A stretch of DNA of 64,000 nucleotides from Kingdonia uniflora (lineage: Eukaryota > Streptophyta > Magnoliopsida > Ranunculales > Circaeasteraceae), in contig JACGCM010000440.1 in the NCBI GenBank assembly GCA_014058105.1, forward strand, positions 868,001 through 932,000, read 5' to 3'. A program made the position numbers and the translations under genes. A model generated the notes under the pieces. That model was not told the DNA's origin. It did not search any database and was given only the letters and a program-made list of their open reading frames with translations. Below, piece after piece: positions 10,847 through 24,500 of the stretch (its first letter is position 1; each line of letters begins with the position of its first letter).

Positions 10847-12546
10847 AAGTTTCCTTATTTGCTGAAGTTTGCAAAGGGTGAGTAAAACTGTTGCGATGGA
10901 AATGAGGAGTTGTCAGCGTTGATTGAAAGAGCAAAAGCTGTAAAAGAGAGGAACTTAGAAGCTGCTCGTCTTCAAGGTTAGCAGACTGTCATTTTCGATT
11001 TTTCTATGTTTGTGATTGTGGTTTGTTTTGTAGAATTTGATGGATACCCATTGAAGATCTTTGGGTGATATAAATATTCTAAGGTTGAATTTCAAAAGTA
11101 GGTAGTGGTTTTAATGTTTGGCTTTGAATTTGATGGAATGGAGTCTTGATTAAGTGCTAGGCATGTGTGATGATGGAGGTTTAATGCTTGAATTGGTTGT
11201 TTTGTTGTCTGAAATTATGTATTTTGCGAATTGAGGGTTAGGGAGGTGAAGTTGTTCCGATGGTGGTTCTAGGGTGTATTACTGATTGTGAATGGCAATG
11301 TGCTCTTGTACTTGAATGGTGTGAATCTTTGTGTTAAAAATTGCCCCAAAATTTCGCTTGAGAATATGAAAGTTCAGTTGGCGGGAAAAATATGACAGTT
11401 GTTTGCCTGTAGACCTCTCGAGTCAAAGAGTGAGGGGTTAGTAAAATGTATATATTATTGTACTTTTTTATTTGGCTGTATACACATCAATTTCCATTCC
11501 TCTAGCGACATGTATATATGGATTACTCTCTATTATCATTCAAGATTGTTGTACTTTTTTATTTGGTACACTCCACTGTCTCAACAGAAAGAAAGCCAAA
11601 AAAAAAAAAAAATGTTTTTATCATCATTAGAAACAGAAGAGACAAAGAATCCCCCAAAAAAATTATATGGAAGAGTAATGTAAAAAAATGTAAGGGTTCA
11701 TGACTCATGACTACTTATTCATCATGAATGTTATATGAAAAACCTTTTCAATGTTGTCAATATCATATAACGAGTGTGCTCAACATACATTTTGTGTTCC
11801 AATTCTGTTTGGACCTGATCATGGTCTCCTCCAATCAATAGGACTTTAGCTTAATGTGCTAAAACTCTAGTGGTCCTTATCCAAACATAGCTTGGTGACA
11901 TATTGATCCCAAAGTTGTTTCACTCCGCTTGCGGTCGCAATAGGGCTTTCGCCTGTGTAGTTTACTAAAACTAGTATAAGTTTCTACATGTATCATGTAT
12001 GTACTGAAAATGGGCACACAAGCGTAATTCAGCGTTCAAACTTCTCAATTCTCAAAAAGCAGTGAAGAAAGATGCCCAATGTGCTTACAAGCTGTCAATC
12101 TAAATTGACGATTTCACACATTTAACCATGTGTATGAGCAAATGTATCATAAAAAAAATAAAGTTTAAGAACAACAATAAAATCAAACGCACACATACAA
12201 CAAGAAGATCATTATGGTTTATCTTCAAGGGCTATGTGAATAAAGGAATAGCTAGAAACTTAATGCCACTGTTCCAGTCCTACTACCGCAAGACATGAGA
12301 AAATAAACATAAACCTTATAAATCAAAATAAAACATTGAACTCGGGAAAACATTTAATTCAACATTCTTAGTTGTTTATACTTGAGTTATTCACTTTCCA
12401 TTTCTTTCCAGCTATACATAATTTTGTTTACAGTTGTGCATGATACAGAGTAAATCACAAGATCGATCAACGAAACACCAAGAATGACGCTTTGTGAAAA
12501 TACAGAACAGTGGATTTGCCCGAACAGCCAAAACGATTATGCACAT
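10847..12546. other. Intergenic, one possible exon-like fragment
   Basis: Most of this 1.7-kb stretch shows no coding signal. About 10900-10978 reads, on the plus strand, 'DGNEELSALIERAKAVKERN' and ends 'cttcaag' before 'gttagc', like an exon 3' end with a splice donor. I do not recognise the protein and see no partner exon. The last few hundred bases probably include the 3' untranslated region of the transporter gene that ends at 12547 on the minus strand. Confidence 0.35.
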
Positions 12547-15500
12547 TCACCTCTTTTGGAAGTTTAATTTGGCTATACCGATTGCAAAAAGAGAAGCAAA
12601 TGCAAATGGGAAGCCAAGAAGAACAATGGCCGCCACATACAATTTATCATGGTCATAACCAAAATAGTCCTCTAAGAAGGAACTTATAGCTTTGCGTTCT
12701 CCAAATATCATTATCTCTTTGTTTACATCTCCATATTGCGAAGTAAGAATGCCTTTTAAGGACCATGCATTAGGGCATACCCAATAAGCCCAAACCCACC
12801 ATTTTGGAATTTGCTGGGAAGGAACACATCAAACTGGGTAAGTTTGAATCTAACGATCTAATAGTAATACAGGCAGGAAAAAATTATCCGTACATATGGT
12901 TCTTGAACTTCTATGTTAAGACCTGATTGATTAAAGCAGATTAATATTTTCTAAGATAAAGATAGAATTTGCTTACAGGTTGAGGTATGAGAAACCCTGA
13001 GAAAAGATTGAGCATGGTGTAGCAGAAGCTTGCCCACACAGTAGCAACTTGGACGGTAGAAGTCCAGGCGATAAGCATCATTCCAAGGTAATTAAAGTAG
13101 AGCAATGTACAGAAGATAACATAGAAGTACCAAAACACCTTGTAAATTGACAGGTAGTAACCTATTGCTGGATATGTAATGCCCACACACAAAATTGTTT
13201 GGAGAAATATATAAGGAATCTCAATTGTCACCTGCAACATAAAAGAATAAGACATGAAAATCAAAACAAGGGTTTAAAAAAATCTTAATATTGATTTTTC
13301 CGAAAAATTGCTCAGAAAGTATGAAGAACCTGTGCAAATGAATATGCCCATGAAGAATACATTCCAGCGAATCTTTCTCGGTACAGAACAGTGCGTTCTC
13401 TTGCTACAAAAGGTAGAACAGATGTACAGTTGTTTATGCCTGTGAATTGCGTGAGAATGAAGATCGATCCGAGTACGTTGAACAAGTCCTGCTCGTTATT
13501 TCTTAAGAGTCCAAAACAGTAGAGATTTAAGTATCTTGTTTACTGCTTCGTATAATATATTAAAACAATCACACTTATTTTAGACTAAAAGCAAAATGCA
13601 TTTCACATTGACTTATCATAAAAGGTATATGTAAAATCTTTCATTTCTAATCTTTTTGGGGGAATTGCAAGTTAATTGGTGGCTAGTTCTTCCTTTGTAG
13701 ATCCAATCTAGAAAGACTTATGAAAGGCCAAAAGAATCCAAGAAATGGCTTACATTTTCTTTCCTTTTTGCCAAAGCAGTGTACCAAACAACACAGAAGA
13801 AGAAGTCATGAACGATAAGCGCACCAAGTTATACTGAGGACTTCTCCAATAGGATAGTTTTTGTTTCCAGAGGCACGATTTGAACTGATCCCAGCCGTTT
13901 CGTGGAAATTGGGTGGGAAAATGCAGATCCCTTGAACCAGGTGTTGGAACGCTTAGTACTTTAACCAGTTCTTTGTTTTCCCTATATAAAGAAAACAAGA
14001 AACACAAGTGACTCAGAAACCTTAATACTAAATACTTAAACATATAAATAAGTCACATTACCAACCTAGGCTTTGCATGAAATTGAGTCAATATATAATG
14101 CACTTACCAATATAGAGGAGACTCTTTATAAATATCTGCAAAATTTAACCCAAGGCGACTTTCTACAGATGGAGCAGTAATCTCTAACATCCATGTCGCT
14201 GGATTGTAGTTGTCTTTGATCTTTGGAACACCCGGAATACCCTGCCAGATACCGAAAACTGTAGTTAGAGAACTAAGCAATAAGACAATTAATGTTATTC
14301 TTTCTGTTAAGCAAAATGGGCTAGGTGAGACCCCATGACCAAATATATAAAATAATAAATTAAAATATTTTCAAGACGCGGAAGAGCCTCCTCCTAGATA
14401 CCAGCACAGGGCACATAGACCAAAGAAAGGGGAAACACACTGAACAAGAAAATCAATGTAAAACGTTTAACGACTCATGATATTCACAAGAGCCACTAAA
14501 AACTCACAGTCTAGACGTAGTGAAGAATATACTAGTGATACCATAAGAGTTCATGCTGCAATTAAAGTGAAACCAACTCATTTTTTTCTCTACATTCCCT
14601 TTCTTAATTGCTATGGCCTCCTTACACTTGAAATCTCTTGTTTCTTTTTCATTAACAAGCAAGCTCTTAGCATTTTATCTTGCCCTCTTTGCTACATGTT
14701 TATTGCTAATAATGGTCATTGCAAGCAGGTTGATCCATATGTTTCCGTTTGGTGACTTCCGGAGTTCGCTTCCACTCTGTAGTGTGTTCCATTTGCCATT
14801 TCTCTTGCCTGATTCGTTTCCCTTTGGTGACTTCGGGAGTTCGCTTCCACTCTGTGTGTGCCATTTGCCATTTCTCTTCATCTGCCTGGTCCTTCATTGG
14901 TAATCGTTCTCCAATGCTTCATTTTTTGGTCATCACATCCTCAATAAGAAACCTAATAGTCTTTGTAACCACTAACTGAAGCGTCAGTAGCCTGTCTCTT
15001 CTCCTCTTCATTGCTCCACTCATTCTTGAGCTCAAACTGATTAGACTTATTATAAAACACCATGCTTGCTGCTCTTTCCTTCTTTAAGCTATGTCCTAAT
15101 CTTCTTTATAATCTTCGCCTATTATTTCTCTTAATTGATCCCAAACCGTTATGTCCTCCTTAGCTTAAGGTTTAGGCTGAATTGTAGCTCCCTACTTTCT
15201 TAAGCCAGGGTTTCCCACCATTCATTTGACTATGATCGAATGATTTGCATTTGGTACACGCTACGTGCTTCCAAGCATACTCAACTTGACAGTCTCACAT
15301 GTTCCTCCCTCAAATCTACTTCCATAGTGTTTACGTTGACCTAAACACAGAACAAAGAAAACTGTAGTCTTCAATGCTTCAATGTAGCTTCCTCAAGGCT
15401 CATAGGTCCATCCCAGCCATTAATGACATAAGAGAACCCCTCAACAATTCAAAACTGGTTAAGAAAGACAACTCTGCATCCGATCTGGAATAGGAAAAGA

Positions 15501-18500
15501 CTGAGGTCATTGAGCTCGAAGTTCACTTCCAATGGTCCACAAACTTTGGGCTTCTACGGCCTCATTAGCCTCTCATATCACAACAGGATATGTAGTTTGC
15601 TTCCTAGGATATTAGCGTATTTAACAGTTTTCCTGAGTAGACACTACCTATTTATTACCTATTAGAAGAAAGAATTACGATATTCCCTTTCTCAAAATGA
15701 GGTGTATGAAAAGATAAAAGAGAGACTTTATTCTTTTGAAATGTACCAAACAAAAAACTCAGGTTCACATTAGAGGATGATTAGGAGCATCAGCTTGACA
15801 ATTTGGCACGAGATACTCTAATCTGAATATAACATTTTTTGTTAGACTTTTTACAAGCAAGTTCACGAAATCGACACTCCTATTAGGTAGCAATACTGGA
15901 CTTTTGGACTTCTGTTGGGGATCATAACAAACGAGGGAGGGTACTTGCTTGGTGTAGAGGCAGTTAGATTGTCCTCTCTGGGGCTTTCCGTTTATAATTT
16001 AATGTAGGCTTGTTTTTGTATTCCTCTCTCAGGCATTTTCCTATAACAATTATTACCTCCATTCCATCAATCCATTTTTTTTAAGCACTTAGTTTTTCTG
16101 AGGTGATTTTCTCACTTAACTAATTATACAGTCCATTCTCATTGATCCATCTCCAAGTCTTTGTCATTGAAGAGATTGTTTCTATTTCATCTTTCATTAG
16201 ATGAGTTTTGTTTCTGTGTTAAACTCGTCCTTAACCTTACCATTACCCCCACTAGTCATATCAAAAATTCAGTCCAGGCAATTCCCTAAGCACTTATTAT
16301 CTTCTCTTAATACTCGTCATTGACGCACTTCTTTAAACCGATCCAATTTTACCCAAAGGGGATATAAGAGCAAAAATCTAGGACCCACACTTTCATATAA
16401 GGTTAGTAGATGCTCTGATGTCCTCTCATGGGAATGTGTAGCAGTTCACAATTTAAATGTGCTGCTCTACTCGTTGCAGAGGCTTCAGATGCAAGTATAT
16501 GGCAGTCCAGCATTGTTTTTCTTCTCATTCAGTATCTTTGTCTCAATGGTATCCACCATAATCTTCAGATAGTTAAGAGTATCAACATTCTGCGTTGTGG
16601 CGTTTGCAGGAAACATGAGTAACAATCGAAACTTGGTTTTGTTTTCCTTAAAAGCTGATCTCGTGGACTTCTGGGACGTGGTGGTTATGGTTCTCTAGGT
16701 GCTGAAAACCAATCATATGACCTCACCCACGCAAACATGGCCTATTAAGAAGCCCTTAAAGTCTTGAAATGAGCTACCAATAACAGTGAGTCAATTTTCT
16801 AATCTCACAGATTAGATGCGGATCTGAGCTGGCAACTGTTGGAGAGTATAGTAATATTAGATGTATTCTAGAAGTAGGAGTTTCCTATTCCTAATAAGAG
16901 TAGTAGAATTAGTAATGTTGCATATATATAGCCTTCCATGTAATAATTGAATTAATCTTTTATGAATTAAATATCTTCCATTTAATTTCTACATGGTATC
17001 AGAGCGGTTGCGTTCTTGAAGACAACGTAACGGTTCATTGCTACCGCCGCCGTTGGCCATTGCCGTCGCTGGATTACTCGAAAAAAATTCATTGCAAATT
17101 TCTGTCCAAGCCTCTAGTTTTCGGCTTGTTGTCCTTGCTGCAATCTGAATCTTTTGTGATGGGTGTAGCGGAAAGTACAACGAAGAATTACTGTAATGGT
17201 TCTACGATCTTTTGTGTGGTGTAGTGATACACATTGATTTATTTTAGTCATGTTGTCAACACTGATTTAGTAAAATTCAGTAATCCCCGATGATTCAGTC
17301 GTCCTTTAAAGCATAAGCTCGGTTTGACATGCTCAATTTTACCCTGTCTACTAAACGTGACCTGGTCAAGTGACTTTGACCAATCATAAGTTAAATTTTG
17401 ACTTATCGTATCTCTCAATTTTTCTTGTTTTCGTGAAAGGCGTTTCTTTCTTCTTCTTCTTCTTTTTTTGGTTTGAGATGTGATTTACTCTCATTAGATC
17501 GGATGAAGCTGTATACTACCTTCCACCCCGATCTTGAGTTTTTTTTTGTTTCCTTGAGTGATTTTGCTCTCTTAGAGTGATTATATTTTCCTCTAGTGAT
17601 TATCTTATTCGCCAAATTCACTAGTATAAATTACAAAATCGAGATGCGATCTTTTATTATTGAGAAATACGGTGTTTTCTACTATTTTCTATCGTGAGAT
17701 ACGATTTTTTTTTTTGGCTCGGGTGAAGATGTTCAATTTCTTCCATCACGGTTATGATTTCTTCTTCCTCGAGTCCTCGAGTGGATCTTTTTGTCCTTGA
17801 GTGAATTGTTTTTTTCCTTCAGTGAATTTCTTTTTCCACAAGTAATTATCTCTCATCGACATTACCTCAAGTGATCATCTTTCTTGATTAATTCTCTTAC
17901 CTCAGTGTCTCTTCAAGATATTTGCATTACCCTCGAGTGGGAAAACTGACAAGTCGGTACGTGCTGCCGATTTCACAAATACGTGTGAGAAAAAAGGCAA
18001 ATCGGGATATTACTGCCGCCGATTTCACAAGGGATGTGTGAAGCTTTGAAGTGTTTCTGCTGCTGCAAAAGGATGGTCTAGAAGAAGTTTTATCAGTTTT
18101 AGGGGGAGCCTTCATTTATCTTTATCAGTGAGGGAATGATTGTATCCTTTTGAGTGACTATCTATTTTATTTTGTTTTCCTTCTTATTCTTATTGTAATT
18201 CACCTTGGCACGAACATTATATGTCCGTATCAACGTGAGGGGGAGTGTTAAAGAGTATAGTAGTATTAGAAGTATTCTAGAAGTAGGAGTTTATTATTCC
18301 TAATAGAAGTAGTAGAATTAATAACTATATTGTCTAGTTGAATTAATCTTTTATGAATTAAATATCTTCCCTTTAATTTCTACAACAACAAGCTAGTGTT
18401 ATTTGACAATTTTTTACCTTTCCTCTAGTTTTATGTCCGTATAACGTGAAACCCTGCAGATGGGTAAAGGATGTAAGTATACAAGTGTCCTAAGTGCATA

Positions 18501-21500
18501 AGCTAATTCTCAAGCTGGAATCTAAAGCAAATTTAAACCCATGTGTATGCATCATGTTTCTTTACGGATACACTTGCAGGCTTTAGTCTTGTATTGCTAG
18601 TCCCAGAGGATGGATTACGGTTGCATTCTATTATTGAATTGTTAAGCCACTATTCATGTCATTCACAAGTAGAAGGAACAAAACAATGATATGAGTAAAG
18701 CATGTTTAAACTTGAAGGTGATTTTCTCTCATTATCCTGTAAGTTTAGATAAAGTAAAATTTCCGGGTGAGTGATAATTATGTTTGGAAACAGTAAGAGA
18801 CCAAATAATAATATCATCACTAGTACTATGGATTGTACCTCAAAGTATTCAATAAGTTTATGTGAATGCTGACCCACTGGTCCCGAATAAATCATCTGCC
18901 CTCCCCTCTTCATCAGAATCAGCTGCATGGAGAACCAAACTACCACAATTCAATAAAAATATATCGAAATTTGAATGGAAAAAAATCCCCTTGGTATAAA
19001 ATGTCAAATATCATTAAGAAAATACGAGTATCATACAAATTATAGAAATCTAAGTATCTACAAATGCTGGAGTGTTGTAATTGTTTCAATGTATGTGCGA
19101 ATATTTTAGGTAATTACCTCGTCAAATGCCTCGAATATATCGATACTTGGTTGGTGGATTGTGCAAACTATTGTTCTTCTTGTACTAGCAATATTCTTAA
19201 CCGCCCTCATGACAACAGATGCTGCTCTAGCATCAAGACCTGATGTTGGTTCATCCATGAATATTATGGAGGGATTGGAGACAAGTTCCACAGCTATAGT
19301 TAGTCGTTTCCGTTGCTCAGTCGATATACCACTTACACCAGGAATGCCAACTAAATCATCTTTTATTTCATCAAGCTCAATTAATTCAAGGACTTCTTTC
19401 ACAAAAGCCTGTAATGGAATTACTCAAATTAATAGAAAGACTACAACACTAATTTCATCTATTCCAAAACAGAATATGTTCCTTACTCGGCTTCATTAAT
19501 TTTTTGTTCACTTATTATATGAAATTGAAAGGTTTTATGTGATTTTCAATTCAAACTAGAAAACAGTTGACTTTATGTAAATTCCAAGTTTATGTCTGAT
19601 AAAAAGATATCTTACAGATTTTGTATTTGCATCAATTTGCGGCGGCAGTCGTAACCATGCCGAGTATATCACTGATTCTTCTACTGTAATTTGTGGTGAC
19701 TGTATGTCAGTCTGCTCACAATAACCTGATATTCTAGCATATGTATCTTGGTTCTTAGGATAACCTCCAATTCTTATCTCTCCTTCGATAATTCCACCAG
19801 TTTTCCTTCCAGATAGAACATCCATTAGGGTAGTTTTTCCAGCTCCACTAACACCCATCAAAGCTGTAAGTATACCAGGCCTAAATGCACCTGTTATATC
19901 TCGGAGAAGGTGAAGTTTTGTTTCTGCAAAACCTTGTTCTTTCATTTTCTGGGAGGTAAGAATAAATTTTTAAATTACATTAACTGAAGAGATAATACAA
20001 TATATGAAACTTCACTTTGAAATTGTTTCGAAAAACGTTTACCTTTGGAGTCTCCACAAAATATTGCACGCCACTAAATGCTACTGTCAAGGGCTCAAAG
20101 GGTAATACCATCCTCCCTGAAGAATGAACGACTCCATATTTTATCTTCCATTTTATAAAAATAAGATAAACAAGATTTTATGCTATTATAGTCGTATATA
20201 GCTTATTGATAGTTGAGTCTATGATCCCAGAAATGATTGTATATGGCCTTGGTGCAGGATAGATCATTTTACAGTTAAAGAATGAATTATCCGACACCAT
20301 ATCTCAAAGGGAAGATCATAGTTTGAATCTTCCTACATCTAGCTTCACACCTGTGTCTCTTTTTAGCGCTGAAGTTGTGGTAGAATCAGTAAAAGAAGAC
20401 TGGTTATCTTGATCTGTACGACTGACACCTTCTTTACATTCTAGACGAGCGAGCTTTTCACGAGAGATAATAGCTCTAGATGTCCCTGGGGCTGAACATG
20501 AGAGAAATAAACAAAAATAATTGAGTAACCAACCAGATTACAAAATTTAAAAGAAAAATAAAAGGGAAATTTCCTAGAACATATAGTTACAGACGAGCTT
20601 ACGCTTTAAGTATGTTAGAGCTAATATAAACCCGACATTGAATGCCAAGTAAAACCCGAACAGTGCTCCCAATGATATCCAATAAAAGTAGGCCTCATAG
20701 TTTACACCACGATTAATAAGAATTTGTTGCCCTACAGTTGTGTTTGAATATGAAGCCTGAGAAAGAGATTGAATAAAGATCTTAATTTAGTTAGAGAAAT
20801 TTAATTAATCAAAATCTAGATATCTGGAATTGTATTTTACGTTGTTCCATCGTGGAGCTAGAAATTCATTGACTGACATTCCAATTGCTGCATATGTAAG
20901 TGGAGAAATCCAAAATCCCCATTGTAACCAATCTGGTAAAGAAGCTGTAGTATATAGAGAGGGTAATTAGTAGCAAGTAAATCAATGAAAAGTATTTTGA
21001 ATTTGTTCTTGGTTTTGAAGTCAAAGAGTTCATGCAGGATCTTACGTTGTGGGAGAATGAAGCCTCCGAATAAGCATATCAGTAATAATGAAAAAGTACC
21101 CAAAGCTGTAGCAACAACTGGATTTCGACATATGGAGGCAAGAAAGCGAAAGAAAGACGTCGCTACTTGATGCAGTGCAAAGAGTAGAAGGAATTGGAAG
21201 AAAAACCTAACAAGCATAACAAACACATTAGGTTGTCTATCTTAATTATTTCAGTAACTGTGTTTATAGACAAGAATTACCTTTCTAGTTCAGGACTATA
21301 TCCAATCACATAGTAGGTAAGGGCTGTCCAAATGAGAGAGTCAATGAATGAAAACGGTATCTTTAAAATAGTGGCTGGAACTGAGTAAGCCCATGCAGGA
21401 TAGAAGCAAAAATCTCTTTGTTTGTAGAAAACTGCAAGTCTAGAAACAGTTAAACTCAACTCTGCAATTCCATTGCTCAATAGCCTGAGAAGGGCATAAA

Positions 21501-24500
21501 ATAAAGAACCCACGTAGTAGTTTGCATGTTGCAAGTCGAAATCTGCATTTGTACGTATAAATACTGTCATCGATATCAGTGCAATGGCAACAAGCTGCAT
21601 GAACGAAGATTACAAACATACAGTTAAACTGAGTGGTATCAAATAATTCTGAGTAGTCATCTGCAAACAACTGGTTGCAGAAAACATTACCTGTGCAGAT
21701 TTAAAGATATGAATGAAAGAATTTCTTTTCATAAGAAGCCATTCCCTAGCCATGCATGCCTTAAATAATTCCCATTTGCTCAAAGAATACGCACTAAAGA
21801 AAATTTCATCTTTTTGACTCTCAGATTTTGAATTTGGGCTTGAGAGCTCCTGAACAAGATTCTTCCCAACATGACACGCCTTGAAACTCCTTATAAATTG
21901 ATCAACAGAAACATAACTATGTGGAAGGTCGGTGCGATTCCAGTATTGTGCTTGATCTTTTCTTGAGATAACCTTTAAAGGTCAACTGAGCAAATTAGGT
22001 TCGATTCAAAGCAAGTTCATTTATCACAGGAATCTAGTTCCAAAAGGCAATTTACGTACTTCTTGGAGGAAATCGGCGACACCTTTCCTTTCTGGGCACT
22101 TGAAACCACAATTCTCAAAGAACTCTAGGATATAACTTCGAGGCCCATGGTATATGATCTTCCCTTCAGCCATTAAGATAACATCATCGAAAAGATCAAA
22201 GGTTTCAGGTGCTGGCTGAAGAAGTGAGACCAGCATAGTTGATTCCATAATGTGTACTAGCTGTTGAAGACATGTTATGATCTGAAAGGTCGTGGAGGTG
22301 TCCAACCCGTTTGTGATTTCATCCATGAAGAGAGCTCGTGTAGGACCAATGATCATCTCCCCTACCACATAGAAACATCCAAGAGAAAAAGAATAAAGGA
22401 ATCATAAACTCATTCTTCTCGATTAGATATCGATGACCGTATTTTAAAGACAATATTCTGAATGTGACGTGTTGGGTGTACCGTAAGATTTCTTACCAGT
22501 TGTCACTCTTTTCTTTTGACCACCTGAAAGTCCCCTCTTCATCGCATCTCCAACTATTGTATCAGCGCATATATCAAGGCCAAGGATCTGAATCGATGGG
22601 TATGAAAAATCATGATTATAATTAGATAATGGATGCGAATTTTATCTTTGATACAAGTAATAACCTTCAGAATGTAATCTGTCTGAAGTGTCCTTTCTAG
22701 TCCTTTAACGGAAATGGCCTGTTATTACACATGCATAGTGTGAAATCAGATAATGATATATATTTGTAATGGGCATATACAGTGGGTTGGTTTGGGAGTT
22801 ATTACCTTCATGTAAGTGTCAATGTCGGGTTCTGGGTGAATTCCGGCCTGCTTCTCCCTCTTACTGACTTCCCTCATCATTTCTTCACATGGTCGGAGAC
22901 TTAGTAAGCTGATAACTTTATTGTAAGAGATCAAATTGGAAAAAGAAATATGAGTACCTGCTCTGTTTCCGACTCCCTGACAGCGTCCTGAGAAGTCAAG
23001 TGTCTCCCTCACTGTCATCTCAGATATATGAAGGTCATGTTGGCTAATATATGCTGAAGTTTTCTGAGGAACAAACTTGTCTAATCCATAGCCATTGTAG
23101 GAAATTTCCCCTTCAGTCTGAGAATAAAATTTTAAAAGCACTTTTGAATAAAAACTTGTACGAACACTACAGTCACTGTTTTAAGAGCATCCAGAGTAGT
23201 AGGTTTTTTTCTCAAAGAGACCACCCAGGGTCTTCTTGCCAAGGTGGCACCCAAAACATTAACAAAACCCACCCTGAGGGTCCAAAACATTAACAAAACC
23301 CACCCTGAGGGTCGGTTCTGAGACCCGCCGAGTGATTTATACTTTTTTCAATGCCGCGTAGTTCAGCCAAGCATTTCTCAACTGCACGGCAAAATAGACG
23401 CCCCATATTAAGACACGTTACAAGTTTCAATGGGTTGCGATACATGAAATCTTTTCCCTTTTTTTTAAATTAGGGCCGCGCAGTTCTAAACAGCGCCGGC
23501 ATTATTTTTTTCTTTCTCTCTCCTCTTTCATGTCATGTGTCCTTGTATGATTGGTTTAAATCTAAAAAAAATAGGTGGGTCGGTTTTCAACCCACCTCAA
23601 CTACTGTGTAAAAATCAAAGTTGGCTACCGTTGATATATTTTAGTCGGTTTAAGGTGACCTTACTGCTGCATATGCTCTAATAGATAAGATGGAATAAAA
23701 AAACCTTGATGGACGGGTTTAATTTCCCTGTAAGCACCAGCAACAACGTAGTTTTCCCACATCCTGGAGGACCCAGCAGTAGAGTCATTCTGCAACCATC
23801 ACACTTTATGAGTTCAACAAAAACAAGTTCACCATAGTTCCCTCAATACTAGCTCAACTATTTCTATCGACCTTGCAGGTTTGATGATGCCACTGACATC
23901 TGTGAGAATATGTATCTTGGCTTCTTGTGCCGTGCAACAAAATATCTTTGTAAGAACCTGTCCAATATGTAGAAATTCCCTTTATTAGTAAAGATTGAGT
24001 ATGCACTAAAGACTAATAAGTCACTATGTTTTGAAAATGTAATCTTACAGAGAACTTGCTTCTGAAGGAGTGCCATAGTGTAGGTAGAGGCTTTCCATCT
24101 ACTACTTCACAGACTGCGCCTACACACAAGTTCTTGTATCTCACCTCCACTGTAGGTAATTTCACACCAACTCTGGAAAATATAGAACAAAATTAAGCGT
24201 ATATTATGAAAAAAAAATCCAATCCTAATATAAATATCCGTCCTCTACAAATGTATTATCACACTCACAAACTGACAAATATGTAGTTGTGATAGGCATC
24301 TGCTACCTTGTTTACTTCTGTAGGGAAAACAATGGGATAGCGGGATACTATGGCTAGGTAATTGATTTTATACACGAGAAGAGATAGAAGGCGGGATGGA
24401 CTTTTCTACAACGAAAAGGAGTTCTCTTCATAGCCCACTGAGATGGACTTTTAACATATACAATCTTAAATGTCTTTTATTATGTGATGAACTTCTAGTA

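Noticed and set aside
16994..17005. TGGTATCAGAGC, seen as a possible tRNA gene end
   Set aside because: It is the primer-binding site next to an LTR. No tRNA arms flank it here or at 45388 and 48111.
19161..19499. 112-codon plus-strand ORF
   Set aside because: It is the antisense shadow of transporter exon 18, whose minus-strand translation has the ABC signature and Walker B.
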